Part shown: positions 1 through 13,400 of the stretch, piece by piece
How the letters are laid out: each line of letters begins with the position of its first letter
Numbering within the stretch: the first letter of the stretch is position 1
Made by a program: the position numbers and the translations under genes
Notes under the pieces: generated by a model
The model's input: only the letters and a program-made list of their open reading frames with translations
Database searches by the model: none
What the model was told of the DNA's origin: nothing
Assembly (NCBI GenBank): GCA_936440205.1
Contig: OW387141.1
Span: 44,153,307-44,217,306, forward strand
Length of the DNA: 64,000 nt
Source: Lepidonotus clava
Lineage: Eukaryota; Annelida; Polychaeta; Phyllodocida; Polynoidae
Reading direction: 5' to 3'

Positions 1-338
1 CGAAGATAATACAGTTGTGTTTTCCTACTTATGTGTTGTTGATGCAGTTTGGAAATAATATTACCAACTATAACAGTAATATGAGTGGTACGTGGTTTAA
101 GAGCTGAGTGTTGGATGCTACCGCGAAAAAAAAAAAAAAAAAAAAAAAAAAAACTATAACAGTAATACCATGGGTCAACGCAAGTCACTGCGGCGGAATA
201 CTGTCGATATTTGTATTTGTTTCTCAGACAGATTCCCCTGATAACTATCAGCACTGTATTTACAGCAAATAGATGCCGCTAGGCGTATATCGGCATGCGG
301 GCAGACCTGTCAACATAGTAGTATATATTGTAATGTAG

Positions 339-537
339 GGGCGTCCTTTAAGTATGTACATATCAAAGTGGGATAGGGTAGGGTAGGGGTCTGATGATTT
401 TGAAAATGTGCATGTATACGCTCCTGTACAAAGTCGCACAAATGCGCACTTCAGCCCAAGGGGGATGGCGCGGGGGGGGGAGGCTGATTTCTGTTGTTTG
501 TTTTTTTAATGTGTGCACGTACTTAATGGAAGGCCCC
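339..537. mobile_element. Possible short inverted-repeat element (MITE-like)
   Basis: The left end (GGGGCGTCCTTTAAGTATG) and the reverse complement of the right end (GGGGCCTTCCATTAAGTACG) match over about 24 bases with a few differences. The interior has GT-rich and poly-G stretches and no coding capacity. A shorter relative lies at 16251-16328. No target-site duplication is clear here, so the boundaries are approximate. Confidence 0.4.
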
Positions 538-817
538 ACGGCATATGTTGTAGAGTGATCCATCACGCTATACAGTAATACATCGGACAATTGGTCCAGA
601 CTGAGAAAGCCGAAACATAATCATGCTTTTAAAGTCAAACGATTGATATCTAGAAATATAATTTGATAGTATCAGCATTCTTCCTGAATGTATTTTTAAT
701 ATATTTCTTGGATACATGGAACTTCTGACTAGTTATTTGCCAGAGAAATGTTTTAACCAATAATTCCTACTTACTTACCCATTCAAAATAATGTATATGA
801 TGTCAATTTATTTGTAA

Positions 818-997
<180 letters not shown>

Positions 998-1020
998 TAG
1001 TAGGTAAGGCATAACCCTTA

Positions 1021-1650
1021 TTCTCCGTTTTCGTTAAGTGGATGACGTCGATAGTCCGATATATCGGAGTAATAGGTTGTCCCAAGTCTCATAGAGATCA
1101 GTGTTAAAAATGGGGGGGACACATCGTGCTATTTCTTATAGGAAACATCTGCTTGGAGATTGAAAGTCGTTCCATAGAAAATGCCTTGAGAGTGTACTAA
1201 TTAGCATAAATAAGTCTGTGTTCGGAGAGTGACGAGATGATGTCATAATGATATTCTAAAAATAGAACGAAAGTAGGTCGGGAATGCCCCCATCACCACT
1301 GGGAGCGGCCATATTGAATAAATTTGCATATTACCAATACAATCTCCTCACACAAATGAGCTCAGACTCTCAATCCATGCTGTATTGGGGTAAGGGGGTA
1401 AAAGGGTGAAGGGGATGTCATGGCAATGTCATGGCATCATCATGGCAATGTCATGGGGATGTCATGGCAATGTCATGGCACTGTCATGGCAATATCATGG
1501 CATTGTCATGGTAATGTCATGGTAATGTCATGGCACTGTCATGGCATTGTCATGGTACTATCATGGCATTGTCATGGTACTATCAAGTACATTTCATTTC
1601 GTTTTAGAAACCAAAGAATGGATAAGACGGAGATTTTGGTTTACTAAACC
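1021..1650. repeat. Dispersed repeat, copy 1, with internal minisatellite
   Basis: About 390 bases (1021-1414) match a copy at 58067-58740 closely, including the stretches GTCGATAGTCCGA and GGTCGGGAATGCCCCCATCA. Similarity resumes after the minisatellite at GGATAAGACGGAG (near 1620; near 58927 in the other copy). No coding frame. It contains the MEF2-type sequence CTAAAAATAG at 1256-1265. The element type is unknown. Confidence 0.8.
1415..1588 (+). repeat. 11-bp minisatellite (ATGTCATGGCA)n
   Basis: Fifteen full 11-bp units plus a partial unit run head to tail, differing mainly in the first two bases and the last two. It sits inside the dispersed repeat. The other copy of that repeat holds only a single remnant unit at the matching place (about 58730-58745). 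Confidence 0.95.
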
Positions 1651-2324
1651 ACATCGAGAATCTATAAAGTCGATCAAACCAGAACTTGTCATTATGATCT
1701 GTAAGTCGTCTGAACGATGAAAGTGAAAATCAAAAGTAATAGAAAACTCACTGTAAAAGGGAAACAATAATATCATCAGTGTTGAAAATTATTACATGGG
1801 CAGTATTTTTCTTGTTTTTCATTTTGTAAACATACATAACGCAGTATCCACCGAGTCAGTTGGAAGAGTGCTGCACTTCACTTATAAAATCTAGGTTTTC
1901 CTTATGACACCCGTATAGCAACACACATTGAGTGGGCCCGCGTCTAATGTCTCGCTGCTTCTGAAAAGAAAAATACCGGTAGTGTTTACATAAGAGGCCG
2001 TTCAGTTCCCAGCTGGTGCCAGTACATGTATATGAAAACAACGCTCATACGTAAACCCGCTTTTGTTTAATACTCTTCCATATGGACGCGCATCTTATAC
2101 TTCTGTGTGCACGAGTATTATGTTTACGTGTACGGCACTATTGAATGAAGATAACACTAAAAGGTTGCCGTTTTTCGACGTCAATGTTATTATTTTCCGC
2201 AGTACACACAGCCCAGAAATTCCACCTGAAAATGCATTGACGTTTAATAGATTTCATTGACAAACTCAAAAGGTTTTTGACTCACTTATCTGTTATTCAT
2301 GCTTTTTATCATTGATAATTTCAG

Positions 2325-3725
2325 ATTTCCAACAGATGGGCGAGGCGGACATTTCGGGGCCCGGTGCCAACGACTTACCACAAACACTGATGACTTGTTG
2401 AGTTTTGTAAAGTGAGACTTGAAACTTGTCGAGAATTGTGCCTTATTCAGGTTGTACCATAGGACGTGTCATATCGAATGGAGATTTTTTTTAGTCGTAC
2501 CACAAATTGTATGGTTTGTGCTCGTCGCAGCAAATACTTCTGTATATCATATTGAACGAAAACATGTTATTGAATCTTAAAACTGGTTTCCATTCCGACC
2601 TCATTAGGTCGTCAATGAGTTTCTCCGGCGTTTTATTGCCCACTGAAAAATATTATTGGATACTAAACACATCTGAATACTGGTAGTAGCAATTAGGGAT
2701 GTACACTAGATGGCCGAAAACAGTAAGTTCAAAGTAACGAGTGCCACGTTTCCCACTTCCTGAAAAATTATTTTTCTTATATCACTCTAATATCAGTGTT
2801 GAATGTTCTGGGTTTAGCTTTAAATCATTTTACGACTATTACTAAAAAAAATTCAGTCCGGAGTGGAATCTCTGAAAATGTTTAGTTAATTAAAACTTTA
2901 TAAGACCCTTGGTTTTTACCTTATGGCGATGCAACAATGATTTAGTATTTATTAATTTCTTTTTATTTACATGTATTCTCTAATCTGAAGTCCTTGTTAC
3001 TGGATTGTAAAGCACAGTTGTCTTCGAAAACGTGCATTTTTATGATTTTCGCATTGTTCTTTTCTAAGAGATGCTTATTCTAGACGTATAGCATCCTAAG
3101 TAATGGATACACATTATCTGTACCCCCAAGTATACGCATTATCATTTATGAATAGCTTATGGTGATACTTTGAAACAGACCGTCCAGCTTTTAGCTGTAG
3201 GTTGTATAACGGATTGGAGACTTTTATACACATTTTACTTCAACCTAGATGTAGTCCCGGCTTAAGACCGCACTGATGGTACGTGGTGGAAGGGAAACCT
3301 AAAACAAATCTAAAACAAAACACTAAAACGTCAGGGGGCTTTGCTCTTACTGTATATCTGCCATAGTCCAACAAAGATACTTGCATCTAAGAAGTGCTTT
3401 GTGATACATATATTATGTTTATTTTCAAATTTAGAAGTGCCTCAATGACTGGAAGTCCACTAGGAATAAGGGAAAATGTGTATTGGAGTTTAAAGTTATT
3501 TTCATGTAAATATACTTATTAATCTTCTTTGAAAGAAGAAATGTCGTTTGTTTCAACTGTCAAAACTTGAAATGACGAATTGTTGTTGAAACTCAGACGT
3601 TTCCAGTGCCTTACCAAAAGCTATTTCTATATCTGTTTATGTGATGTCATATTGTTACCTGAATTAAGGAATGACGCTATATATTTGTATATACATGTAT
3701 TGGAAATAAAATACTGATTATTTGG
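2325..3725 (+). other. Possible last exon and 3' UTR of an unidentified gene
   Basis: TTGATAATTTCAG at 2312-2324 could be a 3' splice site. One frame then reads FQQMGEADISGPGANDLPQT and four more residues to TGA at 2399-2401; a second frame stays open slightly longer. The following 1.3 kb is AT-rich, has no repeats I recognise and ends in AATAAA at 3705-3710. A Pumilio-type TGTATATA lies just before the signal. This resembles a 3' UTR, but nothing identifies a gene, and the evidence is compositional. Confidence 0.3.
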
Positions 3726-4357
3726 GAATTTTTGAATTATTTATCTATCATTTCTGTGAACAAAAAGTTGATCAAGTGCAAAGACGAACGCCTGGATAAT
3801 GCATAGGGGATTTAATATTTACATCGATGACCAAACCAAGGAAGAGTCGGTTGTTTTAAGGCGGTGCATATGCAGACCAATTCCAGCAATTGTAAATAAC
3901 ATACAAATATGGCTCTCCAGTTTACTATATCCTTTTATTTCAGTTCTATAAATAGGTAGTAGTATTTGTAGAATTCCACTAGTCAATAGGTATAATTTTG
4001 TTTAATATGACATTCTCTTAGACCACGTCAAACAAATGCCAGCTGTCATGGGGTGTTTCAGGAGAACACTACCACCCCGTCACATGTAATACGAGTGGTC
4101 GCCACTACGCCTACAAAACCGGCAACTTTCATTATAATGCATACCACATGCTGGTCACGCACTATAGATAATACATTCGGACTGGACACTCAGTGATTTA
4201 CCTGTCATAGTTTACAGTGGCGCTACCTGGCTTCTGGCATGAAATTTTTAGGATTGACCATTAGGACTATGTTCACAGTTCATCCCACAGAAGGCCTACT
4301 TCCAGTCTTCCTTACAGAAGTAGGAAGAGGTAGTTTCCAGTCTGGATATATACATTA
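3726..4357. other. No gene seen
   Basis: AT-rich, presumably intergenic sequence between the possible plus-strand transcript end and the far end of ZDHHC17. I see no coding exon, RNA gene or clear repeat in it. Confidence 0.6.
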
Positions 4358-4533
4358 CAGGGCTTGAAAAATCGGGTGTCCAGCGGCCATGAACTGCCAA
4401 AAAAGCTTTACTGGGCAACTAACTTTAGGGTGTTGGTTGCCCAGTGGTAAACTACAATATACAGAGGGATGTTTGGGAAGGAACCTCAGTTCCCGAGCTG
4501 GGGAACCAGATCTAAACGATTTGTCAAGCCCTG
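4358..4533. mobile_element. Short hAT-like MITE
   Basis: The ends CAGGGCTTGAAAAATCG and CGATTTGTCAAGCCCTG form a 17-base terminal inverted repeat with one mismatch. The CAGGG start is typical of hAT-type ends. The 176-bp interior has no coding capacity. I find no convincing target-site duplication. Confidence 0.7.
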
Positions 4534-7282
4534 AAGTTGATCATCTATAGTATATGATGCTGGTACATGTACATCTCTTTACTTACATGCTGGTATACAC
4601 AATACCATAATGAACCAAAAACACTTAACAAAGAATGAGATGCACACAAAAAGCAGTGATCAAAACTGGACAATGTCACACCGCAGGAGAGAAACCATTT
4701 GAGTTATCACAACAACTTCTTGAATAATTGAGGGCAACTGGGAAGTATATTAATCCTTAGCATTAACTGTGCTTCAGTTTGAAAGTAACAAAAGTATAAA
4801 CAATCATACAGATTTGAGAAACTAAAAAAAAAGTCTGCAACAATTCCATGAGAAACTTGTCTGTTTCTCTGGCTGATATAAACCATCGACAGGTATTTTT
4901 TGGGGGAATAATGTACCAAAATATCGAAACAGTATATTCACTGGAATGGTTGCAAAAGAAACAAAGTTTACAAATTTGTCAATGAAAGAGGGCCCTATGC
5001 AGCCTTACCGAAAATATATTTTCTAACTACGTAGATGAGAAACCTAAAATGCAAGAACTACTTTTGAGCTTTCTTTAAGGAGAAAAGTTGATTTTCGGTG
5101 GGATTACTGTGTTACAAAACTTAACATTTCATTGAAATAACCATGTAAGTAATTACATACCGTGAATACTGAGATTCAGAAATTGGCAGTCAATCTCTTC
5201 AGACCAGATGCACAATTTTTAACCAGATATTTTTTGTTTTATTTCTTCCCTTTATCTTACTCTGACATGCAAAAGTAGAAAACATTTTCAAAAATAGAAT
5301 AAACGCAATTGTAATTCCTTCCAACGACCGTCACATCTTCACAAGTCGATGGGTCTATATATTTTACACCATTAGCATGGTTACATTCATACAAGACTAT
5401 TCCCGACTTATAAACCATACGGGGTATCAACTTGCGTTTGTACAAATGGATTGAATGGCCCAGTCTTGGAAGACTACCAAAATGTATGGTTTCAAATTGC
5501 CAGATAGTTCATTTTAATTTGGCCTCAGATTTTAAACGATGCCCCATGAATTACCATTAAAATCATCTTATACGCGTCCAGTCATAGATATATACGCAAC
5601 AAGGTATCACATCTTAACCTAACTTGGGTTAAGTAATTATTGATAAATAACTTGCTGTAAACTCTCACCAATTGTTCTTAAGGGTAAGTTAAACGATAAC
5701 AAACTTCCTTGGGACTTTCATAAATACATGATTTTTGTATGGATGTCAGTGACTTAACTGGCCATGTGAAGACTGTTGGTACATCTGTATACATGCAGCA
5801 AAAAAACTATGTATTACTTATCTGATTCAAATGTGTACCTTTCGTGGAAAACCAAATACATATTACCGCGTGTATATAATTCAAATACGGATGGAAAGGT
5901 CATTTTGAATTATGCATCAGTAACTTCCCCTGTCTTTCGACTGTAATCTTACAGATTTGGGTCAGGCGAAGGCTACCTGATTCGGAATTTTGACAATCTT
6001 GGAAAAACTGACGCGAAGTAAAACTTAGATACTGACCAGATAGGCAACGAAAGCCTGGCTGAATTCATGTAATTCAGTTTTGTTCAATTCTTGAATGTGA
6101 ATGCATACATTTCTTAACTATAAGACACACATCGTCTCTGTGAAATATTAAAGTTTGCGCGTTGTAAACCAGTAAACTTAAACGGCTTCTCACAAGACGG
6201 ACAACTCAGATTCTGTAAGTTTTTTTCTTCAAAGAAGACATAATGCAAAATACTGATCTTTGTACAACAGTATTTCATCTGAATTTCATTTTCACTTTGG
6301 ACTATGAAGGGTCAATTGAAAAATCTACAATGGAAACAATGCCACTCATAAAGTTCGCAAACAAAATCTATCGTTCCCAAGATGTCAACTTGGTAGGTAA
6401 TAAATGCTGAACTTTGCAAATAACATAAGGTAAAAGTCATCTTTGGATTTGATCGACTTCTCTTTACATAACCTAAGTAAATAAGTCTTCGGAATAACGG
6501 TTATATTATATTCATCACAGTTCAACTCTTCATTCATACGACTCTTGTAGCTGCTACTTAGGAAATTTCAACCACGCATCTTTGAGCGAGTAGTCCTAGA
6601 GATTACTGCACACTAGAACACTATACTAATGCACACCTAGGTGATAAGTACTGGAATAATCTGTTAAGTGAAGTGATCTTAAGGGTACTGAAGAAGAGGA
6701 TGCAACTTTTACATGGAATGCTTAGATGAATAACATGGCTTGGTTTGAAGCCAGCTGGAAATAAAGTAGAGTAGAGTGAGTAGATACATACTGAGATGGA
6801 ATCCGGATAAATATGTGTTTTAAGGTGAGTTGTGCATGTAAAACCAACACTGATTGATCTACAAGTACATCAGAGGTAGCGGTGAACGTACACATTGTAT
6901 CGCCCACTCGTAAGGAGCCCGGCCTGCGAATGCCAACTAAACGGGCTTGGTCGGTTCGTTCAAGACTGGCGCGTCACAGACCACATACGTGCTTTCATAC
7001 ACGTAACACATTCATATGAGTATACCGCTGTCTATTTACACATACAACCTGGAACAAACAAATTGAGGATTTGCATTCGATAATAATATCACCACGATGC
7101 GCCATTTCAAGTCGCCCCAGATACCCCAAGGCCTTAGCCTCTCTTTATACACATCCACACAGACATCCATACTTGACCAACTCCCTCCTGGCTGAGATTT
7201 CAGTTGTTCATCTACCCCAGACTCTGTCACCTACACCTTTCTCTGTCCGCCCCCTGAGGGTGGTGGCGCCCCCTCCCGCCGT
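4534..7282 (-). other. Probable 3' UTR and downstream flank of ZDHHC17
   Basis: This stretch follows the ZDHHC17 stop codon and contains no further exon of that gene. On the minus strand an AATAAA signal reads at 5237-5242, about 2 kb past the stop, and is a candidate polyadenylation signal. How far the transcript extends cannot be decided from sequence alone. Confidence 0.45.
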
Positions 7283-7460
7283 CTAGACGAACTGGAAGTT
7301 GTCCCTGCCGCCCAGGGTGTTGTAGGCCTGGTACTTGGACTGGGTCCCGGCGAGGCTGTCGTCCAGGCTGTAGACCTGCGTCCAGTCCACCTTGGCAGGC
7401 CGACACAGGCCGAAGCAGCGCCACCCCATCAGGTCCACCAGGTTCTGGAGGACGCCGCGA
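7283..7460 (-). CDS. ZDHHC17: ZDHHC17 exon 14 (C terminus)
   Basis: 178 nt from [20 protein letters not shown], through VDWTQVY, to a C-terminal FQFV and TAG at 7283-7285. Human has CGLFRPVIVDWTRQY and ends GYQLV, so the C terminus aligns end to end. Confidence 0.93.
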
Positions 7461-10400
7461 CTGGAAGGGAAATGGGCAAATGTTTGATTTTATTGACAAC
7501 TCCAATGGATCAGACAGTGAAGGTTGTTATACAAAGGTCAAATAATTCGATTTTATTATCATGATAGATTGAGCATATCAGGGTATAATCTACCGACCAA
7601 GAAGCAGTGCCTCCCCCTAGTGAGAACTGTGTGAACCGGTGGCCAAGGGCGACCACTGTGTGTACACTGGTCATTTTACTCATGGCCACCATAGAGTAGA
7701 GACCTTAGTTCAGACTCAAATTTTATTTTTTTACTTTCTTTTCAGTTTTCCCAGTTTATTGTCTGATGTCATTAATAAAACACTACTGGGATTTGCCCAA
7801 CACTGCCTCCTCTTATTATTATCTACTACTCAAATGCACCAGCCTTTGCGGGGTATGGTTTATATGTATGTTATAACAAACAACTCGTTTTACTGGTAGT
7901 CAAACATAGGGTCAGCCATGCAGGTTAGTTGCCATCATTAGCAAATTATATCTATCTCCAATTGCTTTCCTTGGAAATCCAAATGGCCTCTTGAAGTAAG
8001 GCGCCAAATTTTACGCGTCTATCTTCAAAGGCATAATTATTTCGTTAGCTTAGGCACTTTACTGTATCACACCAAAATCCCAATATCCGTCTATTTTCGA
8101 ATAAGGAAACCAAGAAATTGGAAAAATTCCTTATATTTTCCATTTGTTTTGGACAAACTTTTCTTGCCATGGTATTTCCTTTTACCATTTTTCCCGTGCA
8201 GTAGCTAATGAATGTAGTAAACTTACTAGAAGGGGCTCTTGAAGACGCCGGGCGTGTCGGTGTGGAAGTGTTTGTAGCGGCCCTGGTTGATCCGCTCGTT
8301 CGTCGTCATCCCCAGCCACATCACCTACGGCCAAGGTTCAAGAACGTCAGGTTCTGAGACTCATAACATTTTAAGGTTTATAATCAAACACTGGGCTCAT
8401 AGCATACCGTGGTCCATGATCAAATATTCAGAGATGCCACTCCCAACTGATGAAAAAGTAGGAAAAGTAGGAAACTTTTCCTACTTTTTTTTTCTAGAAG
8501 CAACTAGGAGGGAATTAACCTTTAGGAATAGAGATCTGACCTTGAATTTGTATTTGATCGGCTTAAAACTAACACAAAAATACTCTAAAGTAGGCATCAA
8601 AGCAATGTAAGAAAATTAGGAAAGTAGGAAAAATAGCATCTCTGAATGATATTTCATATTGCAGCGTTTTCCATGAAAAGTTTTGAAGCTAACGTTTATA
8701 CACAGTGTCCGTTGGGTAAATACTAGACGGACCACTGGGGTAAAGTTAACTATAATAGCTATCTGTATTGTTGTTCGGCGGTCAGCTGTGGGGAGTCTAC
8801 GTTTTTCAGACAACCTACATTTATCAGTTTTGACAAAGGGTTACTCCAACATGTAGTTCGTCCAAAATTTAAAGAAGCGATGTGAAGATTACTCTTGATT
8901 ATTTACATATCAAAATATACCAGATAGTAAGTTTGTAGACTCAGCTGAGCTCTCGAAATGTATACATTTCAGTCATGTCCTTAGACTAGTAGAGTAGAGA
9001 GAGGGCCAAAATGAGGTTCCGATATAATAGAGTAGGTCGGCCGCTAACCATGGGAACTCAAAATCACTAGAGAATTCGAGATTTCTTGTATTCCAGAAAA
9101 GAAATGAGTATTCTGGGGTATTCTACAGTTTATCATTCACCTTTTTTTTTCTTATTATTTTTATTTTGGTCGGTAATATTGGCACAGCCGTTCTTCCAAT
9201 TAACTTGTAACTGTCCAGGGGCCAGTCGTGGCCCGAGCTACTCTTTACAGACCTAGTGCTCACGGGTATTTCTACAATGGCGGTTCCTTACCTGGTAGAG
9301 CTGCGAGAAGAGGAGCGCGCCCACCCAGAGGAGGTGGAGCGCGGCGTTACAGGCGATCCAGAAGACCCAGGGCGAGCAGCTCGTGATCTTACCGAGCAAC
9401 ACAAACGCACTGTCGTTCTTCATCAGGCCACACGTTGCGTTCCAGTCTAGAACATCAAAAGATGATGCGAAATTAAACTTAGGTTAGATCTGTTAGTGTT
9501 AGACATTTTACGCTCAAACTTTGCAAATACAGTTATTCAGGGTCCCAACACAAAATCCATTTTCAAATTCCCTGGGTTTTCAAATTTAAAAGCCTTTGCA
9601 TCCAGAAAAAATTGGACCCAACAACAAAAAGTCAAATCTTTACTGTTTTGAGAATCAGGAATTTCAGAACCTCGCCAAATGACATTCCCTGTATTTTCCC
9701 TGTGTTTTGCTAAATGAAATTCTTTATATTTTCCCTGTGTTTTGGTAAAATATGCAAATTCCCCGTGTTTTTCCTGTCAGGGATTTTTTTTTGCCATTTT
9801 CAGTTTTCCCTGTGCTGTTGGGACCCTGGTTATGGAACCGTTGCTATGTAATGTTATGCGATGTGTGCATTAAGAACTGCATCATCAGATGTGTATGATC
9901 CACTCTGAAGGATACGTTTCCAACTTAAACCCGATAATCTATTATCTGAGCAGCAGGATGTTTAGCTTCGATGCACCCTTCACAGACATAGGAAACCGTT
10001 TGAAAACCTGTCTTTTTAAATGTCATAGTACATAAAGTCAGAGGACATCTTCTTCAAAGACTACTTACAGACGCCGGCCCCAAAGAGACACCAGAGGATC
10101 ATGCCGAGCAGGAAGGTGAGGTACAAGACGAAGAACTTATGGTTTCCTGCTCCTGTAACAAGAGACAAGAGTAGAAACATTAGGTTGATTATAAGAAAAA
10201 CTTATAACTGAATAAGAAATCATACTGTGAAAAAAATGGTTAAAATCGATGGATTTGTATTAAATAGAAAATAAGAAAAATTGATGAAATATGATGTATT
10301 TGATATAGACTGTTTTATACAAAAGGATAACTCAATGAGATACCTAACATAAACTGCTGAATATTTTGATCTACGATCAACCCAGATAAATGGTAAACAA

Positions 10401-13400
10401 ATATAAAACCTAAAATTAATATGCTTCCAATTATGACTTTTTTTTAACTACATATACTTCAATTTGACCACTTTATGATCTAAAGTTAACAAAGTGCTAG
10501 CTTCAACTCCAGCTGGTGACTCACCGACACAGTTGTCGACCCAGGGGCAGTGGTGGTCGAACCTGGCCACACACTTGTTACACACGGAGCAGTGCTTGGA
10601 GCGGATGGAGCGGCGGATGATGCACGTGCTGCAGAACTGGTTCAGGTCCAAGGTCTGCGTCTCCGCCAGCTCCAGGATCGTCTGTAGGACAACAGCAAAA
10701 TTACTAAATTTACTATTTATGAAACCCCGGAGATGCCTGTCAAAAGGCGAAACATGTCAGTTTTATTAAATATATATTGATATATTAAATTTATTGACAG
10801 TGTGATATACAAGTTCACTTTTATAAAACTAATTGGCTCGTCGTTGTCAGTTGGGTTAGTTGGTAAGCAACACCTCTATCTACTTCAGTAACAAAATATG
10901 CCATCGTGACTATCTAATACAGACATTTCTAATGAGATTGTACAATATATCATATGGCAGATCACTGGCAAATGAATGCGGTTTAATTGGTGAGAGAAAT
11001 ATGAAAGCATATGAACTCAATGTCAGAAACTCAAAGGACGGACTTTTTGCATGTTTTAAATTCACTTGTGTTCTTTATAATATGCTTTGTCCCTACAGTT
11101 CGACAAAACCCCAACCCTGTCAAAATGACATCGATATATTTTTTAATCAAATTGGACAGTGGTGAATGTATAATTTAAAACTTGCTTTTTGGAACAAATC
11201 CTAAATTGAATGGATGCAATGTTCAAGCTCACAGAAGTAAACGACTATGATTTTGTAACTAAATTCACTGTTTACTAGAGAATGAAAAGAAGTCGACTAA
11301 AATATCAATATCTCTTTCCAGAATAACTATGGAAAACATCAACATAAGTAATCACAGAATTTGAAAACCTAACTGAAAGATTGTACCTGTATGACGTCAT
11401 AATGATTTGTTATGAAAAATTGAGGATACACTAAGGTACAGCCATATGAAAATTGAAGAAAAGATAATGTACTAAAAACCTACAAAATTGAAGAATCTAA
11501 CTGACAGTGAAATACTTTTTAACCATATTGAAAAAGTTAAGTTTTTTTCAAATAGTTATGGATAATGATCTGTTCGATGAAGTTGTAGTATCTGAGCTAA
11601 TACACATGTAAAGGCCCAGTCACATATTGGGGCGAAAATAAACTCAGCAGTGGACTTTTTAGGTATAAAAACAGGCCCTCTATATTCGGAGATTTAGCCG
11701 TTTCTGAGACTGATCAGACTAGCCTTAAATCTTAAATTTTGTAGAAAATACTCGATCGTCCAGAGTCCGCCACGTGTTGTTTTACTACCTTGTTATTTCA
11801 AACAGTTTCGTATTAAAATTTCTTACAAGTAAAAGGCATTATATTTGCTTTATCTAAAACGTATACCTGCCTAAAGGCATTCATTTGAACATCTTGAAGT
11901 AGGCCTAATTTTGAATATCCATCAATAATAATATTTTAGTTTCAATCATAAACAATTTATTTCCGGATTTTCTGTTTGGCCGAATGTAAACCCTCAGAGG
12001 CGGTACATCTGACCGACTGAGTTCAATTGTCCTGTTCATATCTCTAACTGTAAAAAACTTAATCAATAATAATAAATGTTATAAAAATGTTCTAGAAATG
12101 TTAATATCTAATATCTTCATCATTCCTCTTGCTTGGGATATCAAAAATAGCATCAATCTAATGTTTCCAAAATTTATGATGGTAAATAAATATAATTTAA
12201 ACATAAGACCTTAAGACCTGGATTATTTTGTTAAGTCTTGATATGTGACGGAGCCTCAGTCAAACTGTACATACTGCTGTTACATGCATTTTATCTGAAT
12301 AAGATTCTAGTAGGAAATTCTAACCTCTGGGAAACAGACGGCACATTTTGTGTTACAGGTTGTCAACCAAAGCTTCAGTGTAATGGTCTCTAAACATAGT
12401 GAGTACGTCAGCAATGTGTCACATCTAAGAGCATCGTTCAGTAAGACGTGTCAACAAGACGTGAGTGGATGGAACACCAGCAACGAGGACAATTCATTGA
12501 CAGTGTGAAGGCTCGTGAGACACATGAGATGTATTTGTCGAGATTGTGTAACACTTAAATTTCTATAAAAAATTAACAGGTTTTCAAACAGATGCAGATG
12601 GACATCGTAGTATAAGTCTTTACCACCCCCTAATCAGACAGAAAATTGTTATGACCATGTCTACGCTTTTCTGCAAGTTCATGCTTGTTACCAGATTATA
12701 AAACTTACCATATTATTATACAGATTCCTTCGCCTCCCTAGTTAATTCTAAGGTAATCTTTCCTGTTTTATTTACTAAAGCTATCTCCCTATATATAAAA
12801 CACTATATGTTTTTAGTAAAAAACGAGATTAGGCCTTATCGACAAAGCTCGTGAATTTTGCATTCCAATAAAGAAACAATCTCTTGAACTTTCCAAGCAG
12901 AAGCTGAGATATAATTAACGGAAAAATGATAGGGTCGGTCACCATAAATCCATCAACATAATGTTTGGGATGTTAACAGTAAAAGTAAAAGTAAAGTATG
13001 CATAGCACTTATCACCAAAGTGAATAGAGTACTCAGTTGTGTTGTTTTCATTAAAATAGCTTAATACAATGTTCTTCGGAAATTCGTCATTTCTGTTTTT
13101 CTAATTTTAGTCTTACCAGTATTTCAATGTTTTGCATTCCATCTAAATTGCAGTAACCATGTCAATCATTAAAAACTTCTCAAAATTGAACTTTTATTTT
13201 AGTAACTTGATGCAATGAAATTCTAAGTAAAATTTTAGCTAATCCAACTTCCTTTTGGTCAGTATCAACTGCACAGCTACTAAAGGTATATTTTGAAGCC
13301 CCAACTTTGCAGAGTCGGTTAAATATTTCCAATCTTCCCGTATCTTTATAATTTTCTTGCCCTTGTAAAGCCACGCTTGTGTAGGACACCACCCGAAGCA

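Noticed and set aside
1420-1647. Open frame rich in His, Met and Trp through the 11-bp repeat
   Set aside because: It is a by-product of the minisatellite, with no start context and no similarity to a protein.
1845-1910. tRNA-like stretch (GTCAGTTGGAAGAGTGCTGCA) that could be a tRNA-derived SINE
   Set aside because: It resembles a tRNA A box, but no acceptable B box (GGTTCGANNCC) follows and no cloverleaf closes.
7071-7286. Plus-strand open frames opposite ZDHHC17 exons (also at 9256, 10494, 16357, 17039)
   Set aside because: They are antisense shadows of the conserved GC-rich exons, which align to ZDHHC17 on the minus strand.
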